A stretch of 64,000 nt of DNA from Candidatus Gastranaerophilales bacterium (GCA_944326605.1 CALVEM010000004.1:62001-126000), one strand, 5' to 3'. Counted from the stretch's first letter, positions 24,582 through 34,394 are shown. Numbers and translations are program-made. The notes: a model not told the origin generated them from the letters alone.

Positions 24582-24610
24582 ATTATTTACTATTTTTGTT
24601 AGTTTGTCAA
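24582..24610 (-). promoter_or_regulatory. Promoter of the candidate small RNA
   Basis: TTGACA (complement of 24605-24610), 17-base spacer, AATAAT (complement of 24582-24587). A consensus -35 with ideal spacing. The predicted start falls at about 24573-24576, just before the folded GGGTGGC. Confidence 0.65.
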
Positions 24611-24797
24611 GTGCTGGAAACAGTAAAAAAGTCTTCCCTGATTAGGGAAGATTTAGATGGGTATTGATTTGATAAAATGTAAAGATTGTTACCCACCCCT
24701 ATCCCCTCCCTAATCAGGGAGGGAGTATTGCTGTACCCTCTCCCTTAATCCCTCTCCCGAGGGAGGGGAAATAATTTATACTTATTCACCTATGTTA

Positions 24798-24842
24798 TTG
24801 ACATCAAAAAAAGTTGATAATAAAATTGTTGTTATAACAACA
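24798..24842 (+). promoter_or_regulatory. Promoter and 16-bp palindromic operator of the efflux operon
   Basis: TTGACA (24798-24803), 17 bases, TAAAAT (24821-24826), immediately followed by the perfect palindrome TGTTGTTATAACAACA (24827-24842) over the expected start site. This is the classic layout for repression by a TetR- or MarR-type regulator. No such regulator gene lies beside it. Confidence 0.75.
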
Positions 24843-24902
24843 CAAAAAATATTAAATATTATTATATATATAATTTAATTTTTACCGGATGAGGGAGAGT
24901 AC

Positions 24903-26063
24903 ATGAAGAAAAATATCATAATATTTCTTTCCGTAATTGTGGGTGCAATTTTGTTAAGATACGGTTTTTCACTGTTTAGCAATTTTATGCAGGGAAAAGC
25001 TATGATGAACAGACCTGACCCGTCTGTTACAGTACAGGAAATTCAGGAAGAAAGTGTAATAAGGAATTTTGAGGCGCCGGGGCGTGTGGTTTCAAAATAC
25101 AGGGTTGATGTTCTGGCGCGTATTTCAGGATACCTTCAAAAAAGTTACTTCAAAGAGGGTGATTTTGTAAAAGAAGGACAGGTTCTGTTTTTGATTGAGC
25201 CTACGGAATATTCAAATGCTGCAAATGTTGCGGCTGCGAATGTTAAAAATTTAACTGCAAAGCTTGTGTATGCGGAAAAACAGCTTGCGCGTTCGGCTGA
25301 ACTTGTTAAAAAGGATTATATTGCAAAGGCGCAGTATGATGAAATGCTTTCTAACAGAGATTCTCTGAAAGCCCAGCTTGCTTCTGCAAAGGCTTCATAC
25401 AACGATGCACAGAGAAATTTGGGATATACAAACGTAAAATCTCCCGTTGACGGAAAAGTAGGTATAATCAATGTAACTGTCGGAAACTATGTTTCGCCGA
25501 GCACCGGTGCTTTAACGACAATTAACAGCACGAATCCGATTTACGTTACTTTCCCGCTTGATTCAAAGGATTTTCAATCTCTTGCATCATCTGACGGCGA
25601 CGCTAACAAAAACCGCAAGGTTGAATTAATTATGAGCAACGGTTCAAAATATCCGCTTAAAGGTGTTCAGGATTTTCAGGACAACAAAGTTGACACATCA
25701 ACGGGTACGGTTACAATGAGAGCTACTTTTGAAAACCCTGACAATGCTTTAATTCACGGGGAATTTGTAACAGTAAAACTTTATGCAAACAAACCGGTCA
25801 ATGTGCCTGTAGCACCTGTAACAGCGGTTTTAGAAAATCAGGCAGGCAAATATGTTTATAAGCTTGATGAAAACAATCTGCCGCAGCTTGTTTACGTAAA
25901 GACAGGAGAGCAGGTAGGGCATAACTGGATTATTAATGAAGGGCTGCAAAAAGGCGACAGGATAATTACCGAGGGCTTGCAGAAGGTTACTCCCGGGAAA
26001 CCTGTTAAAATCGTAACAGAAGAAGAAATGCAGAAAATTAAAACAGAAAAAGTAACAAAATAG
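24903..26063 (+). CDS. RND efflux periplasmic adaptor (MFP family)
   Basis: 386 residues. N-terminal membrane anchor or uncleaved signal (about 4-24), split biotinyl-lipoyl domain (YRVDVLARISGYLQKSYF...VKSPVDGKVGIINVTVGNYV), a short coiled coil between its halves and a beta-barrel/membrane-proximal domain. It bridges the inner-membrane pump and the outer-membrane channel as AcrA/MexA do. First gene of a three-gene operon, led by a palindromic operator; GGGAGAG precedes its start. A mobile repeat separates it from the pump gene. Confidence 0.94.
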   Translation: MKKNIIIFLSVIVGAILLRYGFSLFSNFMQGKAMMNRPDPSVTVQEIQEESVIRNFEAPGRVVSKYRVDVLARISGYLQKSYFKEGDFVKEGQVLFLIEPTEYSNAANVAAANVKNLTAKLVYAEKQLARSAELVKKDYIAKAQYDEMLSNRDSLKAQLASAKASYNDAQRNLGYTNVKSPVDGKVGIINVTVGNYVSPSTGALTTINSTNPIYVTFPLDSKDFQSLASSDGDANKNRKVELIMSNGSKYPLKGVQDFQDNKVDTSTGTVTMRATFENPDNALIHGEFVTVKLYANKPVNVPVAPVTAVLENQAGKYVYKLDENNLPQLVYVKTGEQVGHNWIINEGLQKGDRIITEGLQKVTPGKPVKIVTEEEMQKIKTEKVTK

Positions 26064-26160
26064 AGGACAAGAGGACAGGATGTCAGGAAGGCAAGACTTC
26101 AACAAAAAATATTTATCAAACTCTGTAACAAGCTTGACCTCCTGACCTCTTGACTTCCGC
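26062..26160. repeat. MITE-like inverted-arm repeat within the efflux operon
   Basis: Left arm GAGGACAGGATGTCAGGAAG; right arm CTTGACCTCCTGACCTCTTG; inverted to each other. Its right arm is nearly identical to that at 21366-21393. It begins at the adaptor's stop codon and ends just before the pump gene's ribosome-binding site. Confidence 0.75.
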
Positions 26161-26180
26161 TCCTCCAAATAAAAAGGGAT

Positions 26181-29100
26181 ATGATGCAAAACGAAAAAAA
26201 AGGAAATTTATTTATAAAACGCCCCAAGCTGGCTATTGTAATCTCTCTGGCAATTATACTTGCCGGTGCATTGATGATATTAACGCTTCCTCTGGAAGAA
26301 TATCCGTCAATTACGCCGCCGCAGGTTATTGTAACCGCAACTTATGCAGGTGCAAGTTCTGACGTTGTTGAAGATACTATCGCAGCTCCTGTTGAAGCTC
26401 AGTTGAACGGTGTTGAAGATATGATTTATATGTCGTCAACTTCGCAAAACGGGCAGTATCAGTTGACCTTATATTTTGAAATCGGGTCAGACCCTGATAT
26501 GGCGGTTGTAAACGTTCAAAACCAGCTGCAGCTTGTTACGCCGCGTTTGCCTGAGGATGTCCGAAGGTACGGTTTGACGGTAAGGAAATCAACGGGCGGT
26601 CCGGGTTTGATGATGATTTCTGTTAACTCGCCGACGCATACGTATGATTCATTGTATATTGCAAACTATGCTTCTATATATATTAAAGATGAACTTGCCC
26701 GTATTAAAGGTGTTGGTAAGGTTGTTGTATTCGGCTCTTCCGATTATTCAATGAGAATATGGCTGGATGCCGCCAAAATGGCAAATCTCGGAGTTTCCGT
26801 ATCAGAGGTTAATGCGGCAATTCAGGCTCAAAACACACAGGTTCCGGCTGGTGATCTGGGTGTCGAACCTATGGCAAACAAACAGATGATAAAGCTTACG
26901 ATGAGGACAAAAGGGCGTTTGAAGGATGTTTCGGAATTTGAAAATATAATTATCCGTTCAAAGCCTGACGGTTCACAGATTAAACTTAAAGATATAGCAA
27001 GGGTTCAACTTGGTGCTGAAAGTTACTCTTACTTTTCGCGTATAGGCGGAAAGGATTCTGCAATTATTTCAATAAGTCAGCTTCCGGAAGCTAACGCTAT
27101 TGATCTTTCAAATAAAATCAGGGCAAAGATGGCGGAATTGAGCAAAAGTTTCCCGCCGGGGATTGAGTATAAGATACAGCGTGATGAGACGGAATTTGTG
27201 CGAGAATCTATTAAAGAGGTTATTAACGCCATCGGACTTGCGATTGTGCTGGTTGGTATTGTAACTTATATGTTCTTAGGCAGCGGCCGTGCGGCGCTTA
27301 TCCCTTTCTGTGCAATTCCGGTTTCTCTAATCGGTGTGTTTATCTTTATGAATATTCTCGGCTTTTCGATAAACCTGCTTATTTTATTCGGGCTTGTACT
27401 TGCAGTAGGTCTGGTTGTTGACGATGCTATCGTAGTTCTTGAAAACACGCAAAGGCATATACAGGAAGGAAAATCTCCTGTTGATGCAACAGAAGTTACT
27501 ATGGAAGAAGTTTTCGGCGCTGTTCTTGCAACATCTTTAGTTTTGATGGCGGTATTTGTTCCCGTATCATTTATGTCAGGTATTACGGGGCAGATGTTTC
27601 GACAGTTTGCGCTCTGTATAGCTTCATCAATCGGTTTGTCAACATTGGTTGCATTGACTCTTGCCCCTGCTCTTTGTGCAATGATATTGAAATCGGGTGA
27701 GGAAAAGGCGGATTTTGAATTTATCCAGAAATTTGATGACTGGTTTAACGGTATCAGGGACAAATATCTGGAAGGTGTTAAGCTGTTTATAAAGTCGCCT
27801 GTTCTGACGTTAAGCCTGTATGCTGTTGTTGTGGCATTCACTATCGGAATGTTTTATTTAATCCCGAAGGGGTTCTTGCCGACTGAAGATAAAGGTGCTG
27901 TTTTCTCTCAAATTCAGCTTCCTGACGGGTCATCGGCTTCAAGAACCGATATGGTGGCGACAGAGGTTGAACAAAGAATTTTAAAAATTCCGGGTGTAAA
28001 AAATACTATTACAATGGTAGGATATTCGGGCGAAAATACTGCTCTTATCGTTGCAGAACTCGATGATTGGTCTGAACGTAAGAGCAAAGATTTATCAATG
28101 CAGAGTATTTTGAGTAAAATTAAAAAAGAGTTCGCCAATTATCCTTCCGCAACTATTGCGTCTTTTTCTCCGCCGTCAATTTCCGGTTTGGGTATGTTCG
28201 GAGGTTTTGAATACCAGCTTCTTGACAAAGGCGACAGAACCCCGCAGGAACTTTATGACGAAGCTCAAAAATTAATTGAAGCCGCAAATAAAAACTCGGC
28301 TTTCCAGATGGTTTATACCTCGTTTACGGCTAATTTGCCGCAATTGATGATAAAAGTTAACGAAGATAAGGCGCTTGCACAGGGTGTTGATATCTCGGAA
28401 ATTTACAGTGCGCTTTCAGGATATTTCGGAAAATCTTATGTTAACGACTTTAATAAGTACGGTCGTGTTTATCGTGTATATTTGCAGGCTGATTCTCCGT
28501 TTAGGGAAAAACCTGCCGATATTGAAAAAATTTACGTAAAAAATTCCAAAGGAACAATGGTTCCTCTATCGGCTGTTGTATCTGTCAGCAATGTTGTAGG
28601 TCCTTACAGCTTGACCAGATTTAACATGTACCCTGCAATTACGATAAACGGTCAGGCGCGTAACGGCGTAAGTTCCGGTGATGCTATGGGTGCAATGGAA
28701 AAAATCTCGGATGAAGTTTTGCCGCAGGATATGGGTTATGCGTGGTCAGGAAGTTCGCTGCAGGAAAAAGAATCGAGCGGACAGATAGGACCTATCTTAG
28801 CCATGTCGCTCGTATTTATATACCTGTTTCTTGTAGGTTTGTATGAAAGCTGGATGCTTCCGGTTGCAGTACTGTTGATTTCTCCTGTTGCGCTTGTCGG
28901 GGCACTATTCTTCCAGTATGTTTCGGGATATTCGCTTGACTTATACTCGCAGATCGGGCTTGTTATGTTAATCGGTTTGTCTACAAAGCAGGCAATTTTG
29001 ATTATCGAATTTGCAAAAGACGCGCATCAAAGCGGTATGGGAATTGAAGAATCCGCTATGCAGGCAGCAAAATTAAGGTTCAGGGCTGTTATGATGACCA

Positions 29101-29303
29101 ATATTGCCTTCATTCTCGGTCTTTTGCCTCTCGTGTTTGCAAAAGGTGCAGGCGCTGCCAGCCGAAATTCCGTAGGTATGACTGTATTTGGCGGTATGAT
29201 GGCGGTTGCGTTTATAGGTACCTTCTTAGTACCGGCATTCTTTGTGCTTGTTGAAGATTTTAAAATCTTTACGGCAAAAAAATTCAAGAAAAAGGATAAA
29301 TAA
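26181..29303 (+). CDS. RND multidrug efflux permease (HAE1 family)
   Basis: 1040 residues, the normal AcrB/MexB size. Twelve membrane helices and two large periplasmic loops. The proton-relay residues are in GLVVDDAIVVLEN (paired aspartates of TM4) and LIGLSTKQAILIIEFAKD (lysine of TM10). N-terminal cytosolic start followed by PKLAIVISLAIILAGALMI. Pumps hydrophobic drugs, bile salts or similar compounds from the periplasm, driven by protons. Bile-salt resistance would suit a gut organism, but specificity is an inference. Confidence 0.96.
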   Translation: MMQNEKKGNLFIKRPKLAIVISLAIILAGALMILTLPLEEYPSITPPQVIVTATYAGASSDVVEDTIAAPVEAQLNGVEDMIYMSSTSQNGQYQLTLYFEIGSDPDMAVVNVQNQLQLVTPRLPEDVRRYGLTVRKSTGGPGLMMISVNSPTHTYDSLYIANYASIYIKDELARIKGVGKVVVFGSSDYSMRIWLDAAKMANLGVSVSEVNAAIQAQNTQVPAGDLGVEPMANKQMIKLTMRTKGRLKDVSEFENIIIRSKPDGSQIKLKDIARVQLGAESYSYFSRIGGKDSAIISISQLPEANAIDLSNKIRAKMAELSKSFPPGIEYKIQRDETEFVRESIKEVINAIGLAIVLVGIVTYMFLGSGRAALIPFCAIPVSLIGVFIFMNILGFSINLLILFGLVLAVGLVVDDAIVVLENTQRHIQEGKSPVDATEVTMEEVFGAVLATSLVLMAVFVPVSFMSGITGQMFRQFALCIASSIGLSTLVALTLAPALCAMILKSGEEKADFEFIQKFDDWFNGIRDKYLEGVKLFIKSPVLTLSLYAVVVAFTIGMFYLIPKGFLPTEDKGAVFSQIQLPDGSSASRTDMVATEVEQRILKIPGVKNTITMVGYSGENTALIVAELDDWSERKSKDLSMQSILSKIKKEFANYPSATIASFSPPSISGLGMFGGFEYQLLDKGDRTPQELYDEAQKLIEAANKNSAFQMVYTSFTANLPQLMIKVNEDKALAQGVDISEIYSALSGYFGKSYVNDFNKYGRVYRVYLQADSPFREKPADIEKIYVKNSKGTMVPLSAVVSVSNVVGPYSLTRFNMYPAITINGQARNGVSSGDAMGAMEKISDEVLPQDMGYAWSGSSLQEKESSGQIGPILAMSLVFIYLFLVGLYESWMLPVAVLLISPVALVGALFFQYVSGYSLDLYSQIGLVMLIGLSTKQAILIIEFAKDAHQSGMGIEESAMQAAKLRFRAVMMTNIAFILGLLPLVFAKGAGAASRNSVGMTVFGGMMAVAFIGTFLVPAFFVLVEDFKIFTAKKFKKKDK

Positions 29304-30721
29304 TGCTTAAAAAAATAATATCAATATGTTTAATATTAGGTTTGGCATCTTCTGCGGTATCGGCTGAGGAGATAGGAAATCCGGTGAGCGAAAAGGAATA
29401 CCCGAAAGCTGATGCTGTGCTTCCTAAACCTAAAGATAAGCAGCCTGATTTTGTAATAGAGGGATCTGTGGAAAAAAACATTGATATGACGCTGGAACGC
29501 TGTATTGAGCTTGCGTTAGGCAACAACCCGCAAATAAATGCAGCCTTTCACGATATTCTTGCTTCAGATTCCAGAATAAAACAGGTCTGGTCAAATTATT
29601 TCCCGCAGGTAAGCTGGCAGACAGGATACACTAGAATTAGACAATTACAGTTATCGGATGCTTTAGGCAGAAACTTGACGTTTAATTACTATATTCTCGG
29701 TCAGGTTACGTTGCAGCAGATGCTTTATGACTTTGGTGTTACGCAAAATCAGGCTACAATTAAGAGATTGGATTATGAAGCTTATAAAACAACACTTGGC
29801 GCAACAATCAACGATGTAATTTTTCAAACAAAAGATGCCTATTTCAATCTGCTTTATGCCTTTGAAAACAAAAGGGTCGCAGAAGATACTGTTCACAAGT
29901 TTGAAATGTTTTATAATCAGGCAAAGGCTTTTTATGAAATCGGCATGAACCCTAAAGTAGACGTAACTATTGCGGAAGTTAACCTGAGTAATGCTAAATT
30001 ACAGCTTATTCAGGCTGATAATGCAGTAAATCTTGCGGTTGCAAAGTTGAATAATATTATGGGTGTTCCTTTTATTGATAAATATAATGTTCAGGAAAGA
30101 TTAAAGTACGAGCCTGTAAATATTACGTTTAATAAATCAATCGAAATAGCAAGAGAAGCAAGACCGGAGCTTAAACTTGCAGAATTAAAAGTTGAAAGTG
30201 CAAACCAGACACTAAAGCTTGTTAAGAAATCTTATTTCCCTACACTTTCGGTCGAAGGTCAACTTCAAATAGGCGGTAAGCACTGGACATCAAACCATGG
30301 TTATAATATCGGCGGATACTTGAATTTCCCGACAATTAACGGCATGCTGATAAAGAATGAAATTCAGGAAGCCAGATATTTGTATGACAAAGAGATTGCC
30401 AATGCAAAAAATACCCAGAACCAGATATATTTGGAAATTCAAAACGCGTTTTTAACCCTTGAGGAAAAGAAAAATCAGATGCCTGTTGCAATTCTGGGGG
30501 TAAAACAGGCAAAAGAAAACTATGAGCTTTCCTACGGTCGATACCGTGTCGGAGAAGCTAACCCGACTGAGCTTAAAGACGCTCAAATTAACTATCAGCA
30601 GGCTCAGTTGAGTTATTATAACGCATTATACCAGTACAATTCAGCCAAAGCCCAGCTCGAAAAAGCAATAGGTAAAAACCTGACAGCGGATGAAGAGGAT
30701 ATAATAGAACTCGGACAGTAA
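29303..30721 (+). CDS. TolC-family outer-membrane efflux channel
   Basis: 472 residues. Sec signal peptide MLKKIISICLILGLASSAVSA. Two tandem TolC-type repeats rich in long amphipathic helices: LERCIELALGNNPQINAAFHD and later EEKKNQMPVAILGVKQAKENYELSYGRYRVGEANPTELKDAQ. The start overlaps the pump gene's stop by one base (TAATG), so translation is coupled. Completes an adaptor-pump-channel tripartite system in one operon. Its presence shows a two-membrane envelope. Confidence 0.95.
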   Translation: MLKKIISICLILGLASSAVSAEEIGNPVSEKEYPKADAVLPKPKDKQPDFVIEGSVEKNIDMTLERCIELALGNNPQINAAFHDILASDSRIKQVWSNYFPQVSWQTGYTRIRQLQLSDALGRNLTFNYYILGQVTLQQMLYDFGVTQNQATIKRLDYEAYKTTLGATINDVIFQTKDAYFNLLYAFENKRVAEDTVHKFEMFYNQAKAFYEIGMNPKVDVTIAEVNLSNAKLQLIQADNAVNLAVAKLNNIMGVPFIDKYNVQERLKYEPVNITFNKSIEIAREARPELKLAELKVESANQTLKLVKKSYFPTLSVEGQLQIGGKHWTSNHGYNIGGYLNFPTINGMLIKNEIQEARYLYDKEIANAKNTQNQIYLEIQNAFLTLEEKKNQMPVAILGVKQAKENYELSYGRYRVGEANPTELKDAQINYQQAQLSYYNALYQYNSAKAQLEKAIGKNLTADEEDIIELGQ

Positions 30722-30783
30722 CTTTTTTTGTAACGAAATATTACAAAAAAGAAAAAGAAAAAAGCAATTTTTTTCTCTTTATA

Positions 30784-30808
30784 TACTTTATATATATGTA
30801 AGAGATAA
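30784..30808 (+). promoter_or_regulatory. Promoter/leader resembling the one at 368
   Basis: TACTTTATATATATGTAAGA followed by GATAA, very close to 368-389, upstream of another small protein of unknown function. A related AATACTTTATTC lies at 40316-40326, before the JAMM-like gene. A TGTAAC pair forming an inverted TTTTTTGTAA/TTACAAAAAA lies at 30724-30750. Confidence 0.45.
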
Positions 30809-30828
30809 ATAAGAGAGAGAAAAAGAAA

Positions 30829-31113
30829 ATGCTTCCCACTACTAATGAATTAAATAACAATACAAGCGGAAACGGACAGTTTGGTTCGCTGCTCAGAAAA
30901 AGAAGAAATAAACATCAGGATACAGAGTTTAATATTGAAGATTACAACTATCTTGCTTTAAAAGACAGAAGAATGCGTTTTAATAATGCAAGGGATCCGA
31001 TTTATTACGTATTTGACGTAATCGAAAACAGACCGATTAAAACTCTGGCAAAAGAATTCGTCAAAGATTCATTTTTTGAAATAGCAAACTTTGTAACAAA
31101 TGTCGTTAGATAA
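30829..31113 (+). CDS. Small basic protein of unknown function
   Basis: 94 residues. The first 20 are N/T/G-rich and look disordered, then a basic patch LLRKRRNKHQ and a helical, aromatic C-terminal half (DPIYYVFDVIENRPIKTLAKEF). No signal, membrane span or known motif. It has its own promoter-like leader shared with the gene at 416 and a strong terminator, so it is an independent transcription unit. The purine-rich GAGAGAGAAAAAG leader serves as ribosome-binding site. Confidence 0.6.
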   Translation: MLPTTNELNNNTSGNGQFGSLLRKRRNKHQDTEFNIEDYNYLALKDRRMRFNNARDPIYYVFDVIENRPIKTLAKEFVKDSFFEIANFVTNVVR

Positions 31114-31142
31114 TCAATAGGAATTTAGGAAACAGGAACAAT

Positions 31143-31172
31143 AAAAAAGATGGGATTAAAACCATCTTTTTT
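31143..31172. terminator. Bidirectional rho-independent terminator
   Basis: AAAAAAGATGG / CCATCTTTTTT, 11-bp stem, 8-base loop, with T-runs on both strands. It serves the gene at 30829 on the plus strand and the O-methyltransferase operon on the minus strand, whose stop codon begins 2 bases past it. Confidence 0.9.
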
Positions 31173-31173
31173 T

Positions 31174-31746
31174 TTAATCTTTTGTTTTGCGGGCAAGTGA
31201 CAGTCCGGCAGGAAGCGGTAAAACTACATTTTCATATTTGGGGTGCGAGTTTATCGCATCTATGAAGGGTTTGCATTTTGCTTCGTGCGATAAAACATTA
31301 TCACAGGCTATGATACCGCCTTTTTTCATGTGTTTGTCTATAAATTCAAAATATTTGATATATTCTCCCTTATTTGCATCTACAAATGCAAAATCAATTA
31401 CAAAATCATCGGGTAAATATTCAAGATGCATTAAAGCTGAGCCTTTGAGTGTTGTTATTACATCATCAACATTGCAGATCTTAAAATTTTCTTTTGCGAC
31501 ATCAAGTCTTTTGTCATAAAACTCAATTGTTGTCAGATGTCCGCCGTTTTCTTTTACTGCTTTTCCTAGCCAGATGCCGGAATATCCGTTTGAAGTGCCA
31601 ATTTCAAGCACATTTTTTGATTTTTCAGCTTTTATAAGTGTATACAAAAATTCTCCGGTAACACGCGCTATATTCCAGAATTGTTTTTGGGTTTGCTCAA
31701 GATTTTTCAAAACATTTTCAGTTGTTTCATCAAAATATGTTATCAT
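31174..31746 (-). CDS. SAM-dependent O-methyltransferase (COMT-like)
   Basis: 190 residues of the class I Rossmann-type methyltransferase 3 family. SAM-binding VLEIGTSNGYSGIWLG, TTIEFYDKRLDVA, and the metal/catalytic region DFAFVDANKGEYIKYFE followed by GGIIACDNVLSH. Such enzymes methylate catechol-like or other small hydroxyl substrates; the substrate here is unknown. Its start overlaps the stop of the beta-propeller gene by 4 bases, placing it at the end of the grpE-dnaJ operon. Confidence 0.9.
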   Translation of the reverse strand: MITYFDETTENVLKNLEQTQKQFWNIARVTGEFLYTLIKAEKSKNVLEIGTSNGYSGIWLGKAVKENGGHLTTIEFYDKRLDVAKENFKICNVDDVITTLKGSALMHLEYLPDDFVIDFAFVDANKGEYIKYFEFIDKHMKKGGIIACDNVLSHEAKCKPFIDAINSHPKYENVVLPLPAGLSLARKTKD

Positions 31747-33206
31747 TTAATTTTCTGCACCTTTTCTGTTACAACAATGGAGCTTGCAGGAATATCAACG
31801 GGAATTGATTTGATGACTTTGTTTGTTCCCAGATCAAATACGGTATATAATGATGCTTTTGTATCAGTGATAAGTGCAATGTTTGTCCCTTCTATATGGT
31901 TAAGTTTTGTTGAAAATCCGTTTGTATTCAAATAAATTGCATCGGTTAACTGGTCTGTTTTTGTATCGAGAATTTGAATAGAATTGTCACCGGCTCCGAG
32001 TATATATAATCGGTCATGGAATGTGAGCATATCAACCGGTTTTTCACAAATTTCTATTTCCGCAATCAAGCCGATAGTCTGGTAATCAATAATTGCAAGC
32101 CGATTTTTAGTTCTGCTTGTTATATAAATTTTGTTATTTGTGAATGCGATTTTAGAGACATTCGGGAATTTCCCTATTTCTTTTAAAAGATAATTGTTGT
32201 CGAGTTCTATAGCCCAGATGTCGCGGGTCTTTTTGTCGTAATAAAAAAGTTTTGTTCCGTCATCCGAAAGCGTCAATTTTTCGCACATTCCTGTTATTTT
32301 AATCTGTTTTGATAAAGTCATTGTTTCAAGATTTACGGTATAAATACTTGAATCAACGGAGCTTGAAATATAAGCTATATTTTTATTTTTGTCAATTACA
32401 ATTTCATCAGGCTGGGTTTTTGTATAAATTTGTTTGATAATCTGGTCATCAGCAAGAGAAATTACGTCAACCGATGGTTTGTCATAAGCAGTTACAAGCA
32501 AAAATTTGTTGTCATAAGCCTGCATAGAAATAGGAACATTTATCTGTTTGAGAGAATATTCAGGCGTTTTTGCTCCGGGATTAAATACCTGAATATTTTT
32601 GGAATATGGGGATGAAACATAAAAACTCTTGTTCTTTAAAGGAGGGATTTGAGAAAGAGTTTTTAAAGTCGAACCGGAAAGTTCAGATATAACGGGTTTT
32701 GAATTCTCCACTCTTATCCCCGGATCATTAACGGTTTTAATTTCCAGATTCCCGACAATTGATTTTAAACTGTCCGGAACAACCAGACCTTTCGGGACAA
32801 GCAAGTCCTGAGGCAAAAGTCCTGTTCTGAGTTCCATAGGCGGATTTGCCATTCTTGCAATAGTTTTATATCCGCGCGGGTCATTAACGACTTTTAAAAG
32901 GGCAAAATCATTATTTAGTATAACAACATCCGGCTTTGAAGCAAGAGTTTTGCCTGAAGGATAGGTCTGTTTGATTGTAATGGTTTCCGGATTTAATATT
33001 TTTGCGGGAAAAAGCGGAAGATAAATTGTGTTGTCAGGCAGGATTATCATTCCGTCAAATCTGAAAGTAGTGTTCGGAAAATCCTTGCTGATAAATTTTT
33101 GGATATTATCGGGAATTGTTGCAGCATAAGACGGCAATGCAATTAAAAGCATCAGCATTAATAATAAAAATCTGTTAAATGCATTTTTAATTGCCTTTTT
33201 TGTCAT
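31743..33206 (-). CDS. Exported YncE-like beta-propeller protein
   Basis: 487 residues. N-terminal signal FLLLMLMLLIALPSYA. Residues about 200-480 show repeated blades of the YncE/40-residue YVTN type: NIAYISSSVDSSIYTVNLE, KIYITSRTKNRLAIIDYQT, RLYILGAGDNSIQILDTKTD. Probably periplasmic or surface-associated; YncE-like propellers bind DNA or polymers in some species, but no ligand can be assigned. The unusual context is translational coupling to dnaJ (1-base overlap) and to an O-methyltransferase. Confidence 0.82.
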   Translation of the reverse strand: MTKKAIKNAFNRFLLLMLMLLIALPSYAATIPDNIQKFISKDFPNTTFRFDGMIILPDNTIYLPLFPAKILNPETITIKQTYPSGKTLASKPDVVILNNDFALLKVVNDPRGYKTIARMANPPMELRTGLLPQDLLVPKGLVVPDSLKSIVGNLEIKTVNDPGIRVENSKPVISELSGSTLKTLSQIPPLKNKSFYVSSPYSKNIQVFNPGAKTPEYSLKQINVPISMQAYDNKFLLVTAYDKPSVDVISLADDQIIKQIYTKTQPDEIVIDKNKNIAYISSSVDSSIYTVNLETMTLSKQIKITGMCEKLTLSDDGTKLFYYDKKTRDIWAIELDNNYLLKEIGKFPNVSKIAFTNNKIYITSRTKNRLAIIDYQTIGLIAEIEICEKPVDMLTFHDRLYILGAGDNSIQILDTKTDQLTDAIYLNTNGFSTKLNHIEGTNIALITDTKASLYTVFDLGTNKVIKSIPVDIPASSIVVTEKVQKIK

Positions 33207-34333
33207 TACTGAAATACTCCCTTTACTTTGTCCATTATAGAAGATTGTTGTACTTTTTTGTTATTCTGAAGTTCGTATAATCTTCTGTAAAGACTTCGTT
33301 CTTCATCAGACAATTTAGTCGGAGTTTTGACAGCGACTATAACGATATGATCACCTCTTTGCGACGGTCGTTGAATAAACGGAACACCTGCACCTTTTAT
33401 TTTTATGGAATTTCCGCTTTGAATACCTGCTTGAACAGCGATTTTTTGTTCACCGTCAAGAGTTCTGACAATAACTTCATCGCCTAATGCTGCCTGAGCC
33501 GGTGTTATATCAAGTCTTGAATAAACATTATTTCCGTCACGTTTGAAGTAGTCTGATGATTTAACGTGCAGAACTACATACAGATCACCTGCCGGTCCAC
33601 CGTTAAATCCTGCATCGCCTTCTCCTGACACTCTGATTTTTGACATATTATCAACACCTGCAGGAATTTTGACGTTAATTTTCTTTTCTTTTTGAATTTT
33701 GCCCTGACCTTTACAATCTTTGCAGGGGTTCATTACTTTTTTCCCTTTGCCCTGGCAGTCAGGACATGTTACAATTTGAGCAAAGGAACCTAAAGGTGTG
33801 CGAGTTACATGCTGAACCTGACCGGAGCCATGACAGGTTGGGCAGGTTACGGGTTTGGAACCTTTTTCTGCACCTGTTCCTCCGCAGGAAGGACAATTTT
33901 CAAGGTGGTCAAACTTTATTTCTTTGTCGGTTCCGAATATTGCCTGTTCGAAATCAATTTCAATATCAAGTCTTAAATCATCTCCCTCAACAGGTGCATT
34001 AGGATCAGGTCTGCCGCCAAAACCAAAACCGCCCATTCCGCCAAAGAAAGAATTAAATATATCATTCAAATCGCCAAAACCGCCCGCAAAAGGTCCGCCG
34101 GTATCAAATCCTGCATTTTTCAGTCCGTCTTCTCCATAACGGTCATAGGTTGCGCGTTTGTTATCGTCCATCAAGGTTTCGTAAGCTTTGCCTAGTTCTT
34201 TGAATTTTTCTTCAGCATCGGGGGCTTTATTTACATCGGGGTGCAATGTTCTTGCTTTCCTGCGGAAAGCAGATTTTATCTCGTCTTTGGAAGCATCCTT
34301 TGATACTCCTAGTATTTCATAGTAATCTGTCAT
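33206..34333 (-). CDS. dnaJ: Chaperone DnaJ
   Basis: 375 residues, type I Hsp40. J domain with LHPDVNK at about 31-37, glycine/phenylalanine-rich linker (GGFGFGG), four CxxCxGxG zinc repeats ([32 protein letters not shown]), and the C-terminal substrate-binding domain. Works with DnaK and GrpE in protein folding. grpE lies 61 bases upstream. dnaK, commonly between them, is absent here, and a propeller protein and a methyltransferase follow in the same operon. Confidence 0.98.
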   Translation of the reverse strand: MTDYYEILGVSKDASKDEIKSAFRRKARTLHPDVNKAPDAEEKFKELGKAYETLMDDNKRATYDRYGEDGLKNAGFDTGGPFAGGFGDLNDIFNSFFGGMGGFGFGGRPDPNAPVEGDDLRLDIEIDFEQAIFGTDKEIKFDHLENCPSCGGTGAEKGSKPVTCPTCHGSGQVQHVTRTPLGSFAQIVTCPDCQGKGKKVMNPCKDCKGQGKIQKEKKINVKIPAGVDNMSKIRVSGEGDAGFNGGPAGDLYVVLHVKSSDYFKRDGNNVYSRLDITPAQAALGDEVIVRTLDGEQKIAVQAGIQSGNSIKIKGAGVPFIQRPSQRGDHIVIVAVKTPTKLSDEERSLYRRLYELQNNKKVQQSSIMDKVKGVFQ

Positions 34334-34394
34334 TTATCTTTAATTCTTCCCTATCCTTTAATAATATTTATTATAGCAAAAAAGCTGAAAAGTA

